This document shows, piece after piece, positions 45,876 through 54,353 of a stretch of DNA of 64,000 nt (position 1 is the stretch's first letter; each line of letters begins with the position of its first letter). The stretch spans positions 62,001 to 126,000 of the forward strand of contig NZ_QQOA01000002.1 in NCBI RefSeq assembly GCF_003443895.1, read 5' to 3'. This DNA is from Paraburkholderia phosphatilytica (lineage in GTDB: Bacteria; Pseudomonadota; Gammaproteobacteria; Burkholderiales; Burkholderiaceae). Below the pieces are notes generated by a model. That model made no database searches, had not been told where the DNA came from, and worked only from the letters and a program-made list of their open reading frames with translations. The position numbers were made by a program, and so were the translations under genes.

Positions 45876-46865
45876 ATGCACGATCTTCAGCACGAACAGG
45901 ACGAACTCACCGCACGCCGAAGCTTTCTGCGTGACGCGCTGCGCGTGGCCGTCGCGTTCGGCGTACCGCACGAAACCGTGCTTGCCGCTCTTGCGGCCTC
46001 CATGCTTGCGCACGCCGACGATCATTCTTCCGCACCCATGGAACGCCGCACGATTCCATCGACGAAAGAACCGCTTCCCGTAGTGGGTTGCGGCACGTGG
46101 CGAACCTTTGATGTTGGCGGCGACGCAGCCGGACTCGACCGGCTCGCCGATGTGCTGCGCGTGCTGTTCGCGGCGGGCGGCTCGGTGCTCGATTCGTCGC
46201 CGATGTATGGATCGTCGGAAGCGGTCGCGGGCACGCTGCTCACGCGGCTGCACGCGCATGACAAGGCGTTCGTCGCGACGAAGGTGTGGACCGAGGGACG
46301 CGAAGCCGGCATCGCGCAGATGGAGGAATCGATGCGCCGCTTCCAGCAACCGCGCATCGACCTGATGCAGGTGCACAACCTGCTCGACTGGCGCACGCAG
46401 CTCGCAACGCTGCGCGACTGGAAGGCGCGAGGCCGCATCCGTCACATCGGCATTACGCACTACACGTCGAGCGCGTTTGCCGAGGTGGAAGCGGTGATGC
46501 GCAGCGAGAAGCCGGACTTCGTGCAGATCGATTATTCGGCCGACGACCGCGCCGCCGAAGCGCGCATCCTGCCGCTCGCTGCCGACCTCGGTATCGCGGT
46601 GATCGTGAACCAGCCGTTCGGCGGCGGTGGTCTGCTCGCGCGGATGAGCCACACGACGCTGCCGCCGTGGGCCGCGGATATCGGCTGCACATCGTGGGCG
46701 CAAGTGCTGCTCAAGTTCGTGCTCGCGAATCCGTCCGTGACCGTTGTGATTCCCGGCACCGGCCGCCCCGACTACATGGCGGAGAATGCGCGCGCCGGTC
46801 TCGGCGAATATCCCGACCCCGCGATCCGGCAACAGATCGTCATGGCGGTCGGCGCAGCGGGATAA
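45876..46865 (+). CDS. Tat-exported aldo/keto reductase
   Basis: This 329-residue aldo/keto reductase carries a twin-arginine signal (ARRSFLRDALRVAVAFG, about 14-30), implying a periplasmic enzyme. The catalytic tetrad is visible: D and Y in LDSSPMYGSSE, K in VATKVW and H in MQVHNL. The fold continues with HIGITHYTSS, VNQPFGGGGLL and VIPGTGRPDYM. AKR enzymes usually need cytoplasmic NADPH, so export with the folded cofactor through Tat would make sense of the signal. Substrate and partner are unknown. It is divergent from the MFS exporter and followed by three very small genes. Confidence 0.88.
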   Translation: MHDLQHEQDELTARRSFLRDALRVAVAFGVPHETVLAALAASMLAHADDHSSAPMERRTIPSTKEPLPVVGCGTWRTFDVGGDAAGLDRLADVLRVLFAAGGSVLDSSPMYGSSEAVAGTLLTRLHAHDKAFVATKVWTEGREAGIAQMEESMRRFQQPRIDLMQVHNLLDWRTQLATLRDWKARGRIRHIGITHYTSSAFAEVEAVMRSEKPDFVQIDYSADDRAAEARILPLAADLGIAVIVNQPFGGGGLLARMSHTTLPPWAADIGCTSWAQVLLKFVLANPSVTVVIPGTGRPDYMAENARAGLGEYPDPAIRQQIVMAVGAAG

Positions 46866-46937
46866 GCGCGCGCTGCCATCGTCTGGCCCGACGATTGCTC
46901 CACAGTCATATCCGAGGGAACGATCTGGAGGAACGCG

Positions 46938-47111
46938 ATGAGCAAGTCCGAACACGACCCATCGAAGTCCGATCCGAAGCATCCGGACAAAGCTATTCAC
47001 AGCGACAACGAAAAGAGCCGCATGCCGGAGCGTCACGAGAACGCGAACAAGTCGAGCCCCGCCGACCGGCCCGGCAAAGAGACCGGCGAAGGCGAACCGC
47101 CAGTGGGCTGA
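46938..47111 (+). CDS. Small hydrophilic protein, 57 aa
   Basis: An excellent ribosome-binding site (GGAGGAACGCG) precedes this ATG. The 57-residue product is almost entirely charged or polar (MSKSEHDPSKSDPKHPDK, then EKSRMPERHENANK) with no hydrophobic core, so it is likely disordered. It resembles the short lysine/aspartate-rich stress proteins common in Burkholderia, but I cannot name a family. It lies 72 bases after the aldo/keto reductase. Confidence 0.65.
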   Translation: MSKSEHDPSKSDPKHPDKAIHSDNEKSRMPERHENANKSSPADRPGKETGEGEPPVG

Positions 47112-47257
47112 ACCCGGGGTTGAGCCTGCCGCCGCGGCGGCGGCTGAGTGGCTTTCCGTACTGTCGGTCACGTCTGGTAACGGTCTGATACCCGTATGAA
47201 ACCATTGACGCTGCCATCCTCGCTACGATGGACACCGACGAATCGAACGGAGCCGCT

Positions 47258-47365
47258 ATGAGCGCCTTTCTCCTGTATCTGCTCATTGCCGCCGCGTGGT
47301 TGCTGCTCGCAAAAATGCCGCCGCACGATTCGCGCGAACGTCAACGCCCGCGCGACTGCGATTGA
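47258..47365 (+). CDS. Membrane microprotein, 35 aa
   Basis: GGAG lies five bases before this ATG. The product has a single transmembrane helix (FLLYLLIAAAWLLLAKM) and a short basic and acidic tail (PPHDSRERQRPRDCD), so it is predicted to sit in the inner membrane with a cytoplasmic tail. An in-frame ATG at 47228 would add ten polar residues but has a poorer ribosome-binding site. No family recognised. Confidence 0.55.
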   Translation: MSAFLLYLLIAAAWLLLAKMPPHDSRERQRPRDCD

Positions 47366-47505
47366 GTTCAGCACCAGTCCCATGTGCGCGTCTCGCGCGC
47401 AATGTCTCGCAGTGCCCTCGTGATTTGCAATCGCTGAATCGTTGTTTGGGAAAAGCACAGGCTATCGCTACGATCGCTCACGTGCTTTCGCCAAGGAGCG
47501 TCGCG

Positions 47506-47727
47506 ATGTCTCAAGGTGCCTGTTTCAAGCCCCGTGTGATCGAACCGGTGACGCAGCATGCGCCCGAAGGCCTCGGCCTCGCGGTCGAACTGTGGCTCGC
47601 GCGGCCAGTGGACGGTATCGAGGGCCGCGCGTTGCAGATCCATCTGCGCGACGGCGCGCGCATGGCGCAGGCGGAAATGCTGCGCGACCTGCTGCACGAG
47701 ATCGCGGTGGATCTCGTGGTCGCGTAG
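47506..47727 (+). CDS. Hypothetical protein, 73 aa
   Basis: AAGGAG precedes the ATG by eight bases. The 73-residue protein starts MSQGACFKPRVIEPVTQH and ends in an amphipathic helix (GARMAQAEMLRDLLHEIAVDLVVA). No known motif is visible and I do not recognise the family. It is probably a soluble cytoplasmic protein. It converges on the spoVR gene with 45 bases between stops. Codon use is like the neighbours, which supports a real gene. Confidence 0.65.
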   Translation: MSQGACFKPRVIEPVTQHAPEGLGLAVELWLARPVDGIEGRALQIHLRDGARMAQAEMLRDLLHEIAVDLVVA

Positions 47728-47772
47728 CGGTTGCTCAGGAGTTGTGCAGCGGTTGAGTTGCGCAGTGCCTTG

Positions 47773-49437
47773 CTACGCTCTCACCGCCGGCGGCACATAG
47801 CGGCAGTCGTAGCGCTTGCGTACTGTGCCGTTCTCATCGACGCTTTCCAGGTACACGTCGAACTGCCACAGCCGCGCCATGTGCTTGAGCACCTCTTCGC
47901 TGTCGTTCGACAGATGCCGGTTGTCGCTCATGAAATGGCGCAGCGTCAGGCTGCGATCGCCGCGCGTATTCACCGACCAAACCTGGATGTTCGGCTCGCG
48001 GTGGTGCATGTCGTACTGCCGTGACAGTGCCTGGCGCACGTAGCGGTAGCCGCTTTCGTCATGAATTGCCGAGACTTCGAGCGCATCGCGCATGTCGTCG
48101 TCGAGCACCGAGAAGAGCCGCATTTCACGGATCAGATGCGGCGACAGATACTGCGCGACGAAGCTCTCGTCCTTGAAGTTGTTCATCGCGTAGTGCATGG
48201 CCGGAAGCCACGGGCTGCCCGCGAGTTCCGGGAACCACTTGCGGTCTTCTTCCGTGGGGCTTTCGCAGATGCGGCGAATGTCGCTCATCATCGAAAAGCC
48301 GAGCGCATACGGATTGATGCCGCTGTAATACGGCTTCGTCACCGGCGGCTGATAGACGACGTTGCTGTGCGAATGGAGAAACTCCATCATGAAGCCGTCT
48401 TCCAGCTTGCCCTGGTTGTAGAGCGTGTTCAGCAACGTGTAGTGCCAGAACGTCGCCCAGCCTTCGTTCATCACCTGGGTCTGCCGCTGCGGATAGAAGT
48501 ATTGCCCGACCTTGCGCACGATGCGGATCACTTCGCGCTCCCACGGCTCAAGCAGCGGCGCATTCTTCTCCGCGAAGTACAGCAGGTTTTCCTGCGGCTC
48601 CGGCGGGAAGCGCCCTTCGGGTTCTTCCTCCAGCGGCGCCTGGCGGTGCGGCAGCGTGCGCCACAGTTCGTTCACCTGCGACTGCAGATACGCCTCGCGT
48701 TCGCGGCGCGCGGCCGCCTCGCGTTCCAGCGACAGTTTCTGCGGCCGCTTGTAACGGTCCACGCCGTAATTCATCAGCGCGTGGCACGAATCGAGCAGCT
48801 CTTCCACGCGGTCGAGCCCGAAGCGCTCTTCGCACTCGGCGATATAGTTCTTCGCGTACACGAGGTAGTCGACGATCGCGTGCGCGTCGGTCCACAAGCG
48901 GAACAGGTAGTTCCCCTTGAAGAACGAGTTGTGCCCGTACGCCGCGTGCGCGATGACGAGCGCCTGCATCGTCATCGTGTTCTCTTCCATCAGATACGCG
49001 ATGCAGGGGTTCGAGTTGATCACGATCTCGTACGCCAGCCCCATCTGCCCGCGACGGTAGCTTTTTTCGGTGGCGAGAAAGTGTTTGCCGAACGACCAGT
49101 GCCGGTAGTTGACCGGCATGCCGACGGACGCGTACGCGTCCATCATCTGTTCGGCGCTGATGAGTTCCAGCTGGATCGGATACGTGTCCAGTTCATATTG
49201 CTCCGCAGCAATCGCAATATGGCTGTCGTACTCTTCGATCAGTTCGAAGGTCCAGTCGGACGGGCACGGCAGAGGCCGTCGGTCGGCTACGTTCATACGG
49301 ACTTCCCTTTGCCCCGCAATGGGTGACGCGGCCTGCGCCGGCGACGGCTCTGCTTCGTTGCCGCCGGCGTGTTCCGCGTTGTAGTCTCGGGCGCCTGCCG
49401 CGGCGCCCGCGTCGTGTTTCGCGTCCCGGCTCGTCAT
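47773..49437 (-). CDS. SpoVR family protein (YcgB-like)
   Basis: This 554-residue SpoVR/YcgB protein contains the family segments FGKHFLATEKSYRRGQMGLAYE, NGTMTMQ-like ENTMTMQALVIAHAAYGHNSF and PQRQTQVMNEGWATFWHY, and the GINPYALGFSMMSDIRRI block. SpoVR was named from Bacillus spore cortex formation, but in Gram-negatives it accompanies PrkA and YeaH in stress and stationary phase; its activity is unknown. The start at 49437 overlaps the yeaH stop as ATGA. An internal ATG at 49296 would give about 507 residues, closer to E. coli YcgB, so the first 47 low-complexity residues are uncertain. Confidence 0.92.
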   Translation of the reverse strand: MTSRDAKHDAGAAAGARDYNAEHAGGNEAEPSPAQAASPIAGQREVRMNVADRRPLPCPSDWTFELIEEYDSHIAIAAEQYELDTYPIQLELISAEQMMDAYASVGMPVNYRHWSFGKHFLATEKSYRRGQMGLAYEIVINSNPCIAYLMEENTMTMQALVIAHAAYGHNSFFKGNYLFRLWTDAHAIVDYLVYAKNYIAECEERFGLDRVEELLDSCHALMNYGVDRYKRPQKLSLEREAAARREREAYLQSQVNELWRTLPHRQAPLEEEPEGRFPPEPQENLLYFAEKNAPLLEPWEREVIRIVRKVGQYFYPQRQTQVMNEGWATFWHYTLLNTLYNQGKLEDGFMMEFLHSHSNVVYQPPVTKPYYSGINPYALGFSMMSDIRRICESPTEEDRKWFPELAGSPWLPAMHYAMNNFKDESFVAQYLSPHLIREMRLFSVLDDDMRDALEVSAIHDESGYRYVRQALSRQYDMHHREPNIQVWSVNTRGDRSLTLRHFMSDNRHLSNDSEEVLKHMARLWQFDVYLESVDENGTVRKRYDCRYVPPAVRA

Positions 49438-50702
49438 GCGGACGCCGCCTGCTTTTCGAACAGCTCCCGGAACACCGGGTAGATGTCGGCCGCGTTGTCG
49501 ACCTTCTTCATCGCCAGATGCGGCACCGTTTCCGCGAGCTGCGCGTACTCAAGCCACAGGTTCTGCTCTTCGGGAGCGACCTGTATATACGCAAAATAGC
49601 GCACCTTCTCGAGGATGTCATCCGACAGGATCTTGCGGCATTTCGGCGAATCGTCGGTCCAGTTGTCACCGTCGGACGCCTGCGCGCCGTAGATGTTCCA
49701 TTCGCTCGGCGAATAACGCTCGTCGACGATCTTCCGCATCAGCTCGAGCGCGCTGGAAACCACCGTGCCGCCGCTCTCCGTGGAATGGAAGAACGTGTCT
49801 TCGTCCACCTCCTCGGCGCGTGTGTGGTGGCGGATGAACACCACCTCGATGCGCTCGTAGTTCCGCTTCAGGAACAGGTACAGCAGGATGAAGAAGCGCT
49901 TCGCGAGGTCCTTGCGCTGCTCGTCCATCGAGCCGGACACATCCATCAGACAGAACATCACCGCCTGGCTCGACGGCTGCGGCTGCTTCACGCGGTTCAC
50001 GTAGCGCAGGTCGAACGGATCGATGAACGGGATGCGCCAGATGCGGCCCTTCAGGTGATGGATCTGCTCCTCCAGCGCCTTGATCTCGTCGCGACGGTCG
50101 GCCGGGTCTTCCTTCAGCGCTTCGAGCTGCTGCTCCAGCTCGCGCAGCTCGTTGACGAGCGGCGCGCCGAGCGCGATGCGGCGCCCGAGCGCACTGCGCA
50201 GGGAACGCACCACGTCGATGTTGTTCGGCGTGCCCTCCGCCGCCCAGCCCGCACGGATGCTCTTCCACGTCGGCACCGCAAGCAGGTGCGTCTTCACGAG
50301 GCGCGGCAGTTCGAGGTCGTCGAAGAAGTATTGCATGAATTCTTCGCGCGACAGCTCGAACACGAAATCGTCCTGTCCTTCGCCTTCGTTGCTCGCCTGC
50401 GAGCCGCCACCCCCGCCGCCGCCCTGCGGACGCGGAATGCGGTCGCCGCGGATGTACTCCTCGTTGCCGGGGTGCACCATCTCGCGCCGGCCGCCCGGGC
50501 CGTGACGGAACGATGGTTCCGCGATGTCCTTGCGCGGAATCGTGATGCTCTGGGTGTTCTGAATGTCCTTGATGCTACGGTCGCGCACCGCTTCGGAAAC
50601 GGCACGGCGAATGTAGTTCTTGACGCGGCGCAGAAAACGCTCGCGATTGGCGATGCTCTTGTTCTTGCCAGCTAACCTGCGGTCGATGATCTGATGAAGC
50701 AC
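49434..50702 (-). CDS. yeaH: YeaH/YhbH family protein with von Willebrand A domain
   Basis: This 422-residue protein starts MLHQIIDRRLAGKNKSIANRERFLRR, the conserved N-terminus of the YeaH/YhbH family. It has a glycine-rich linker (PQGGGGGGGSQ) and a C-terminal vWA-like domain with the metal site DVSGSMDE. The GTG at 50702 has GGGAG seven bases upstream and gives the family length (E. coli YeaH is about 427). It sits between prkA (129-base gap) and spoVR (ATGA overlap). The three-gene set is conserved in many proteobacteria and is linked to starvation and stress responses. The vWA domain suggests assembly or scaffolding with the PrkA ATPase. Confidence 0.92.
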   Translation of the reverse strand: MLHQIIDRRLAGKNKSIANRERFLRRVKNYIRRAVSEAVRDRSIKDIQNTQSITIPRKDIAEPSFRHGPGGRREMVHPGNEEYIRGDRIPRPQGGGGGGGSQASNEGEGQDDFVFELSREEFMQYFFDDLELPRLVKTHLLAVPTWKSIRAGWAAEGTPNNIDVVRSLRSALGRRIALGAPLVNELRELEQQLEALKEDPADRRDEIKALEEQIHHLKGRIWRIPFIDPFDLRYVNRVKQPQPSSQAVMFCLMDVSGSMDEQRKDLAKRFFILLYLFLKRNYERIEVVFIRHHTRAEEVDEDTFFHSTESGGTVVSSALELMRKIVDERYSPSEWNIYGAQASDGDNWTDDSPKCRKILSDDILEKVRYFAYIQVAPEEQNLWLEYAQLAETVPHLAMKKVDNAADIYPVFRELFEKQAASA

Positions 50703-50831
50703 ATCCGGTCTCCCGCCTTGATTTCGGAAGTGCGGAACGCAGGGTTGGCACGACACCGTTTCAGGTGCATGCGGCCTGCGCCCCGCCGGGCGTCCGCGCG
50801 AACCGCGCACGCGGACATGACGCGTAGCGTG

Positions 50832-52754
50832 TCATGACGACTTGCGCACGCGCAGATACCAGTCGCACAGCAGGCGCACCTGCTTCGGCGTGTAGCCCTT
50901 CGCGACCATCCGGTTGACGAAGTCTTCGTGCTTGCGCTGTTCCTCCGCGGACCCTTTCGCATTGAACGAAATCACCGGCAGCAGTTCCTCCGTGTTCGAG
51001 AACATCTTCTTTTCGATCACGACCCGCAGCTTCTCGTAGCTGATCCACGCAGGATTCTTGCCCGCGTTCGCAGCCCGTGCGCGCAGCACGAAATTGACGA
51101 TCTCGTTGCGGAAGTCCTTCGGGTTGCTGATGCCCGCGGGCTTCTCGATCTTCTCGAGTTCCGCGTTCAGCGCCGCGCGGTCGAAACTTTCGCCGGTGTC
51201 GTGGTCGCGGAATTCCTGGTCCTGGATCCAGAAGTCCGCGTACGTGACGTAACGGTCGAAGATGTTCTGTCCATACTCGGAGTACGACTCCAGATAGGCG
51301 GTCTGGATCTCCTTGCCGATGAACTCCGCATAGCGCGATGCCAGCACGTCCTTGATGAAGGACAGGTATTTCTGTTCGGTTTCCGGCGGGAACTGCTCGC
51401 GTTCGATCTGCTGTTCGAGCACGTACATCAGGTGCACCGGGTTCGCGGCGACCTCGCTCGAGTCGAAATTGAAGACGCGCGACATGATCTTGAACGCAAA
51501 GCGCGTCGAGATGCCGGTCATGCCTTCGTCCACACCCGCGAAATCGCGGTACTCCTGATACGACTTCGCCTTCGGGTCCGTGTCCTTCAGGTTCTCGCCG
51601 TCGTACACCTGCATCTTCGAAAAGAGGCTGGAGTTTTCCGGTTCCGCGAGACGCGTGAGCACGGAGAACTGCGACATCATCTTGAGCGTGCCCGGCGCGC
51701 ACACCGCGCTCGCGAGCGACGAGTTGCGGATCAGCTTCTCGTAGATCTTGATCTCTTCGGAATAGCGCAGGCAGTACGGCACCTTCACGACGAAGATCCG
51801 GTCGAGCAGCGCCTCGTTGTTGCGGTTGTTGCGGAACGCCTTCCATTCGGACTCGTTCGAGTGCGCGAGGATGATGCCGTCGAACGGAATTGCGCCGAAG
51901 CCTTCGGTGCCCTTGAAGTTGCCTTCCTGGGTGGCTGTGAGAAGCGGGTGCAGCACCTTGATCGGAGCCTTGAACATTTCGACGAATTCCAGCAGACCCT
52001 GGTTCGCGAGGCACAGGCCGCCGGAGTAGCTGTATGCGTCTGCGTCGTCCTGCGCGTACTGCTCAAGCTTGCGGATATCGACCTTGCCGACGAGCGACGA
52101 GATGTCCTGGTTGTTCTCGTCGCCAGGTTCCGTCTTCGCGATACCGATCTGGCGAAGGATGGAAGGATAGCGACGCACCACGCGGAACTTGCGGATGTCG
52201 CCGTTGTATTCATGCAGGCGCTTGACGGCCCACGGGCTCAGGATGCTTTTCAGGTAGCGGCGCGGAATGCCGTACTGTTCCTCGAGGATCGGGCCGTCTT
52301 CGTCGTAGTCGAACAGACCGAGCGGCGATTCGTTGACGGGGGAGCCTTTGATCGAATAGAACGGCACGCGTTCGGCGAGCTGCTTCAGGCGCTCGGCGAT
52401 GGACGACTTGCCGCCGCCGACCGGACCGAGCAGATAGAGGATCTGCTTCTTTTCTTCGAGGCCCTGGGCAGCATGCCGGAAGTACGACACAACCTGCTCG
52501 ATGACCTCTTCCATTCCGTAGAACTCACGGAACGCCGGATATACCTTGATGACCTTGTTGGCGAAGATCCGCGACAGACGCGGATCGTTGCGTGTATCGA
52601 CCTGCTCGGGTTCCCCGATGGCTGCCAGCATGCGTTCGCCTGCTGTCGCATACGCGGAGGGATTGTCTTTGCAGAGCGCGAGATACTCCTCAAGCGAGAA
52701 TTCTTCTTCCCGCGTTTTTTCGAAGCGGTTCGCGAAACTGCCGTAGATATCCAT
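50832..52754 (-). CDS. prkA: PrkA serine protein kinase / AAA+ protein (YeaG)
   Basis: This 640-residue PrkA has an N-terminal AAA+ module with Walker A GPVGGGKSS (110-118) and Walker B-like DGIILAHSNESEW. A C-terminal domain follows, distantly related to eukaryotic-type kinases (YVLEQQIEREQFP, EYGQNIFDRYVTYADFW). PrkA/YeaG phosphorylates proteins in Bacillus and E. coli, though some members have been proposed to act as Lon-like or AAA+ unfoldases. It is the first gene of prkA-yeaH-spoVR. An AT-rich region with a strong inverted repeat 95-120 bases upstream is probably the promoter. Length and motif order match the family. Confidence 0.94.
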   Translation of the reverse strand: MDIYGSFANRFEKTREEEFSLEEYLALCKDNPSAYATAGERMLAAIGEPEQVDTRNDPRLSRIFANKVIKVYPAFREFYGMEEVIEQVVSYFRHAAQGLEEKKQILYLLGPVGGGKSSIAERLKQLAERVPFYSIKGSPVNESPLGLFDYDEDGPILEEQYGIPRRYLKSILSPWAVKRLHEYNGDIRKFRVVRRYPSILRQIGIAKTEPGDENNQDISSLVGKVDIRKLEQYAQDDADAYSYSGGLCLANQGLLEFVEMFKAPIKVLHPLLTATQEGNFKGTEGFGAIPFDGIILAHSNESEWKAFRNNRNNEALLDRIFVVKVPYCLRYSEEIKIYEKLIRNSSLASAVCAPGTLKMMSQFSVLTRLAEPENSSLFSKMQVYDGENLKDTDPKAKSYQEYRDFAGVDEGMTGISTRFAFKIMSRVFNFDSSEVAANPVHLMYVLEQQIEREQFPPETEQKYLSFIKDVLASRYAEFIGKEIQTAYLESYSEYGQNIFDRYVTYADFWIQDQEFRDHDTGESFDRAALNAELEKIEKPAGISNPKDFRNEIVNFVLRARAANAGKNPAWISYEKLRVVIEKKMFSNTEELLPVISFNAKGSAEEQRKHEDFVNRMVAKGYTPKQVRLLCDWYLRVRKSS

Positions 52755-53316
52755 GCTACCTCCTGGCCAAAGTCTGCGACCGATGCCGTGCGCGGCGCGC
52801 TATTCGGAAACGACATCGCTCGAATTCATCCTAAACCCTTTTAAATTTTTTTTCACCGACAACGTTGTGAAAAATGTATCGCAACGAAGTCAGTGTCATT
52901 CCTCTCTTGGTAACAGGGTTTCGCTCACCTACAATCTTGCGTTCCAGCACTCGCGTGAGCGTCCGAAACGCGATCCTGCTGATCCACACTCTGCAACCCG
53001 TGCACTGCGTTCGAAGCGCTGAACAGAACGAAAAACGCGGGGATGTTCAGCGTTTTACGCTCCGCTTCAGTTTCTGCTTCACGTCCCTGCTTCACACCCC
53101 GTCCCGCGCTACAGAATACGCCTTGCATGCAGTACGCAATGCAAACGCCGGTACGCAACCTTTATTCCGTTCCGTGCAAGACTCACACGGCATCGGCATC
53201 GCCTGCTGTCGCGTACATCATCCTTTCGCCACAACGCGCGAAAGGCCGTCGCCGATGACATCGACCAGTGACATCAGCAATCCAGGAAGGGTTATCCATG
53301 AGACCGCTTGCGCGGC
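52755..53316. other. Non-coding region upstream of prkA
   Basis: These 562 bases hold no convincing gene. The part nearest prkA is AT-rich (a long T tract around 52846-52853) and carries the inverted repeat 52849-52874. I looked for a -24/-12 sigma-54 promoter toward prkA, because yeaGH is nitrogen-controlled in E. coli, and did not see one. Confidence 0.5.
52849..52874. promoter_or_regulatory. 8-bp inverted repeat in the prkA promoter region
   Basis: TTTTTCAC (52849-52856) and GTGAAAAA (52867-52874) flank a 10-base loop ending in AACGTT. It lies 95-120 bases upstream of the prkA start. It may be an operator; the flanking T tract could also suggest intrinsic DNA curvature. Confidence 0.45.
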
Positions 53317-54078
53317 TCAGGTCAGCGTGAGCTCGACCTCGCTGAGGCCATCGATGCTGCCGCGCACGACGCCCGGCCCTTCGATACGATGCGCGCCCAC
53401 ATAGGTGCCTGTGGTGATGGTCCAGTCCGGCTCGATCGAGATGCCCATCGCGGCGCAATGATTGACGAACCACACCAGCAGCTCGCGCGGGTCGCCCGCG
53501 GGGTTGCCGATCGCCTCGGGCGTCAGCGACTCGCCATCGAACGACAGTTCGACGACCGGCGACACGTAGTCGAAGCTGCGCGCCGTAGCGGCATACGGCA
53601 GCGCCTGGCCAACGATTAAAGCGCCGTTGTTCTGCGCGTCGGCCAGCTGCGCGAGCGGCGCAACGTTCGGCCACTCGGCGAACCGGCTGTCGACAATCTC
53701 GATCGCCGGCAGCACCGAGCCGACGCGCGCCAGCACTTCGTCGCGGTCGCAGGTGTCGCGGCGCGGCGTAATCGGTTCGGCGAAGCGAAACGCGATTTCC
53801 AGTTCGACCAGCACGCGGAAGAACGCACCGTGCTCGACCGCGGCAGGCGAGCGCAGCACGAGCGGCGCCGGAATCGGCGCGCCCGCCGCCGCGCCGCCTG
53901 GCGAGCGTGCCCCGATTTTCCAGCCCCCGGGGCCCGTGCCGAGCCCGGCCAGCACGGCCTGCTGGATCGCGTAGGCGGTCGCCGCGTCGGGCGGCAGGCT
54001 GTCGGGCGGCAGGGTATCGATCAGGCGATGCTGGCGGCGGGCTTCGACGAGGCGTGGCGCAAGTTCGGAATGCGTCAT
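53317..54078 (-). CDS. 2-keto-4-pentenoate hydratase family protein
   Basis: This 253-residue member of the fumarylacetoacetase/hydratase fold resembles MhpD/HpcG-type 2-oxo-4-pentenoate hydratases. Visible family features are the N-terminal AIQQAVLAGLGTGPGGWKIG, the metal-binding VELEIAFRF and PAIEIVDSRF, and a terminal TGTYVGAHRIEGPG. AAAGGA precedes the ATG at 54078. It normally adds water in meta-cleavage of aromatic compounds, but here stands alone, separated from the importer operon by a strong terminator. Its substrate is therefore unclear. Confidence 0.85.
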   Translation of the reverse strand: MTHSELAPRLVEARRQHRLIDTLPPDSLPPDAATAYAIQQAVLAGLGTGPGGWKIGARSPGGAAAGAPIPAPLVLRSPAAVEHGAFFRVLVELEIAFRFAEPITPRRDTCDRDEVLARVGSVLPAIEIVDSRFAEWPNVAPLAQLADAQNNGALIVGQALPYAATARSFDYVSPVVELSFDGESLTPEAIGNPAGDPRELLVWFVNHCAAMGISIEPDWTITTGTYVGAHRIEGPGVVRGSIDGLSEVELTLT

Positions 54079-54271
54079 GTCGGGTCCTTTCAGACGGCTG
54101 GAATGGGTGAGCCGGAGCGGAAAACGGCGGCGCGGGCCGCGGCGGGACGACTCGCGCGGCATTGCTGCTGCGCGGCACGACGGGAAGCGTGGAACGGTTT
54201 GCGGATGTCAATGTACCGGAACGGGACCGCCTTGGGTCGACCGATTCGATGCATCGCGGGTGATCGACGTG

Positions 54272-54305
54272 AAAAGGCCGCCGTTGCGGACACAACGGCG
54301 GCCTT
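54272..54305 (-). terminator. Rho-independent terminator of the third importer operon
   Basis: AAGGCCGCCGTTG and CAACGGCGGCCTT form a perfect 13-bp stem with a six-base loop (54287-54292). On the minus strand the stem runs directly into TTTTC. It lies about 50 bases past the LacI stop and ends the binding protein-ATPase-permease-LacI transcript. Confidence 0.9.
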
Positions 54306-54353
54306 GACAGCTGGACCAGCGGTAACGCGCGGTAATTTAAAGATTCACTGAAA

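Noticed and set aside
50928..52844. Long plus-strand open frame opposite prkA
   Set aside because: Antisense shadow: low-complexity charged translation, while the minus strand encodes an unmistakable PrkA.
52755..53300. Sigma-54 promoter for prkA
   Set aside because: No sequence with GG and GC at the correct 12-base spacing toward prkA was found.
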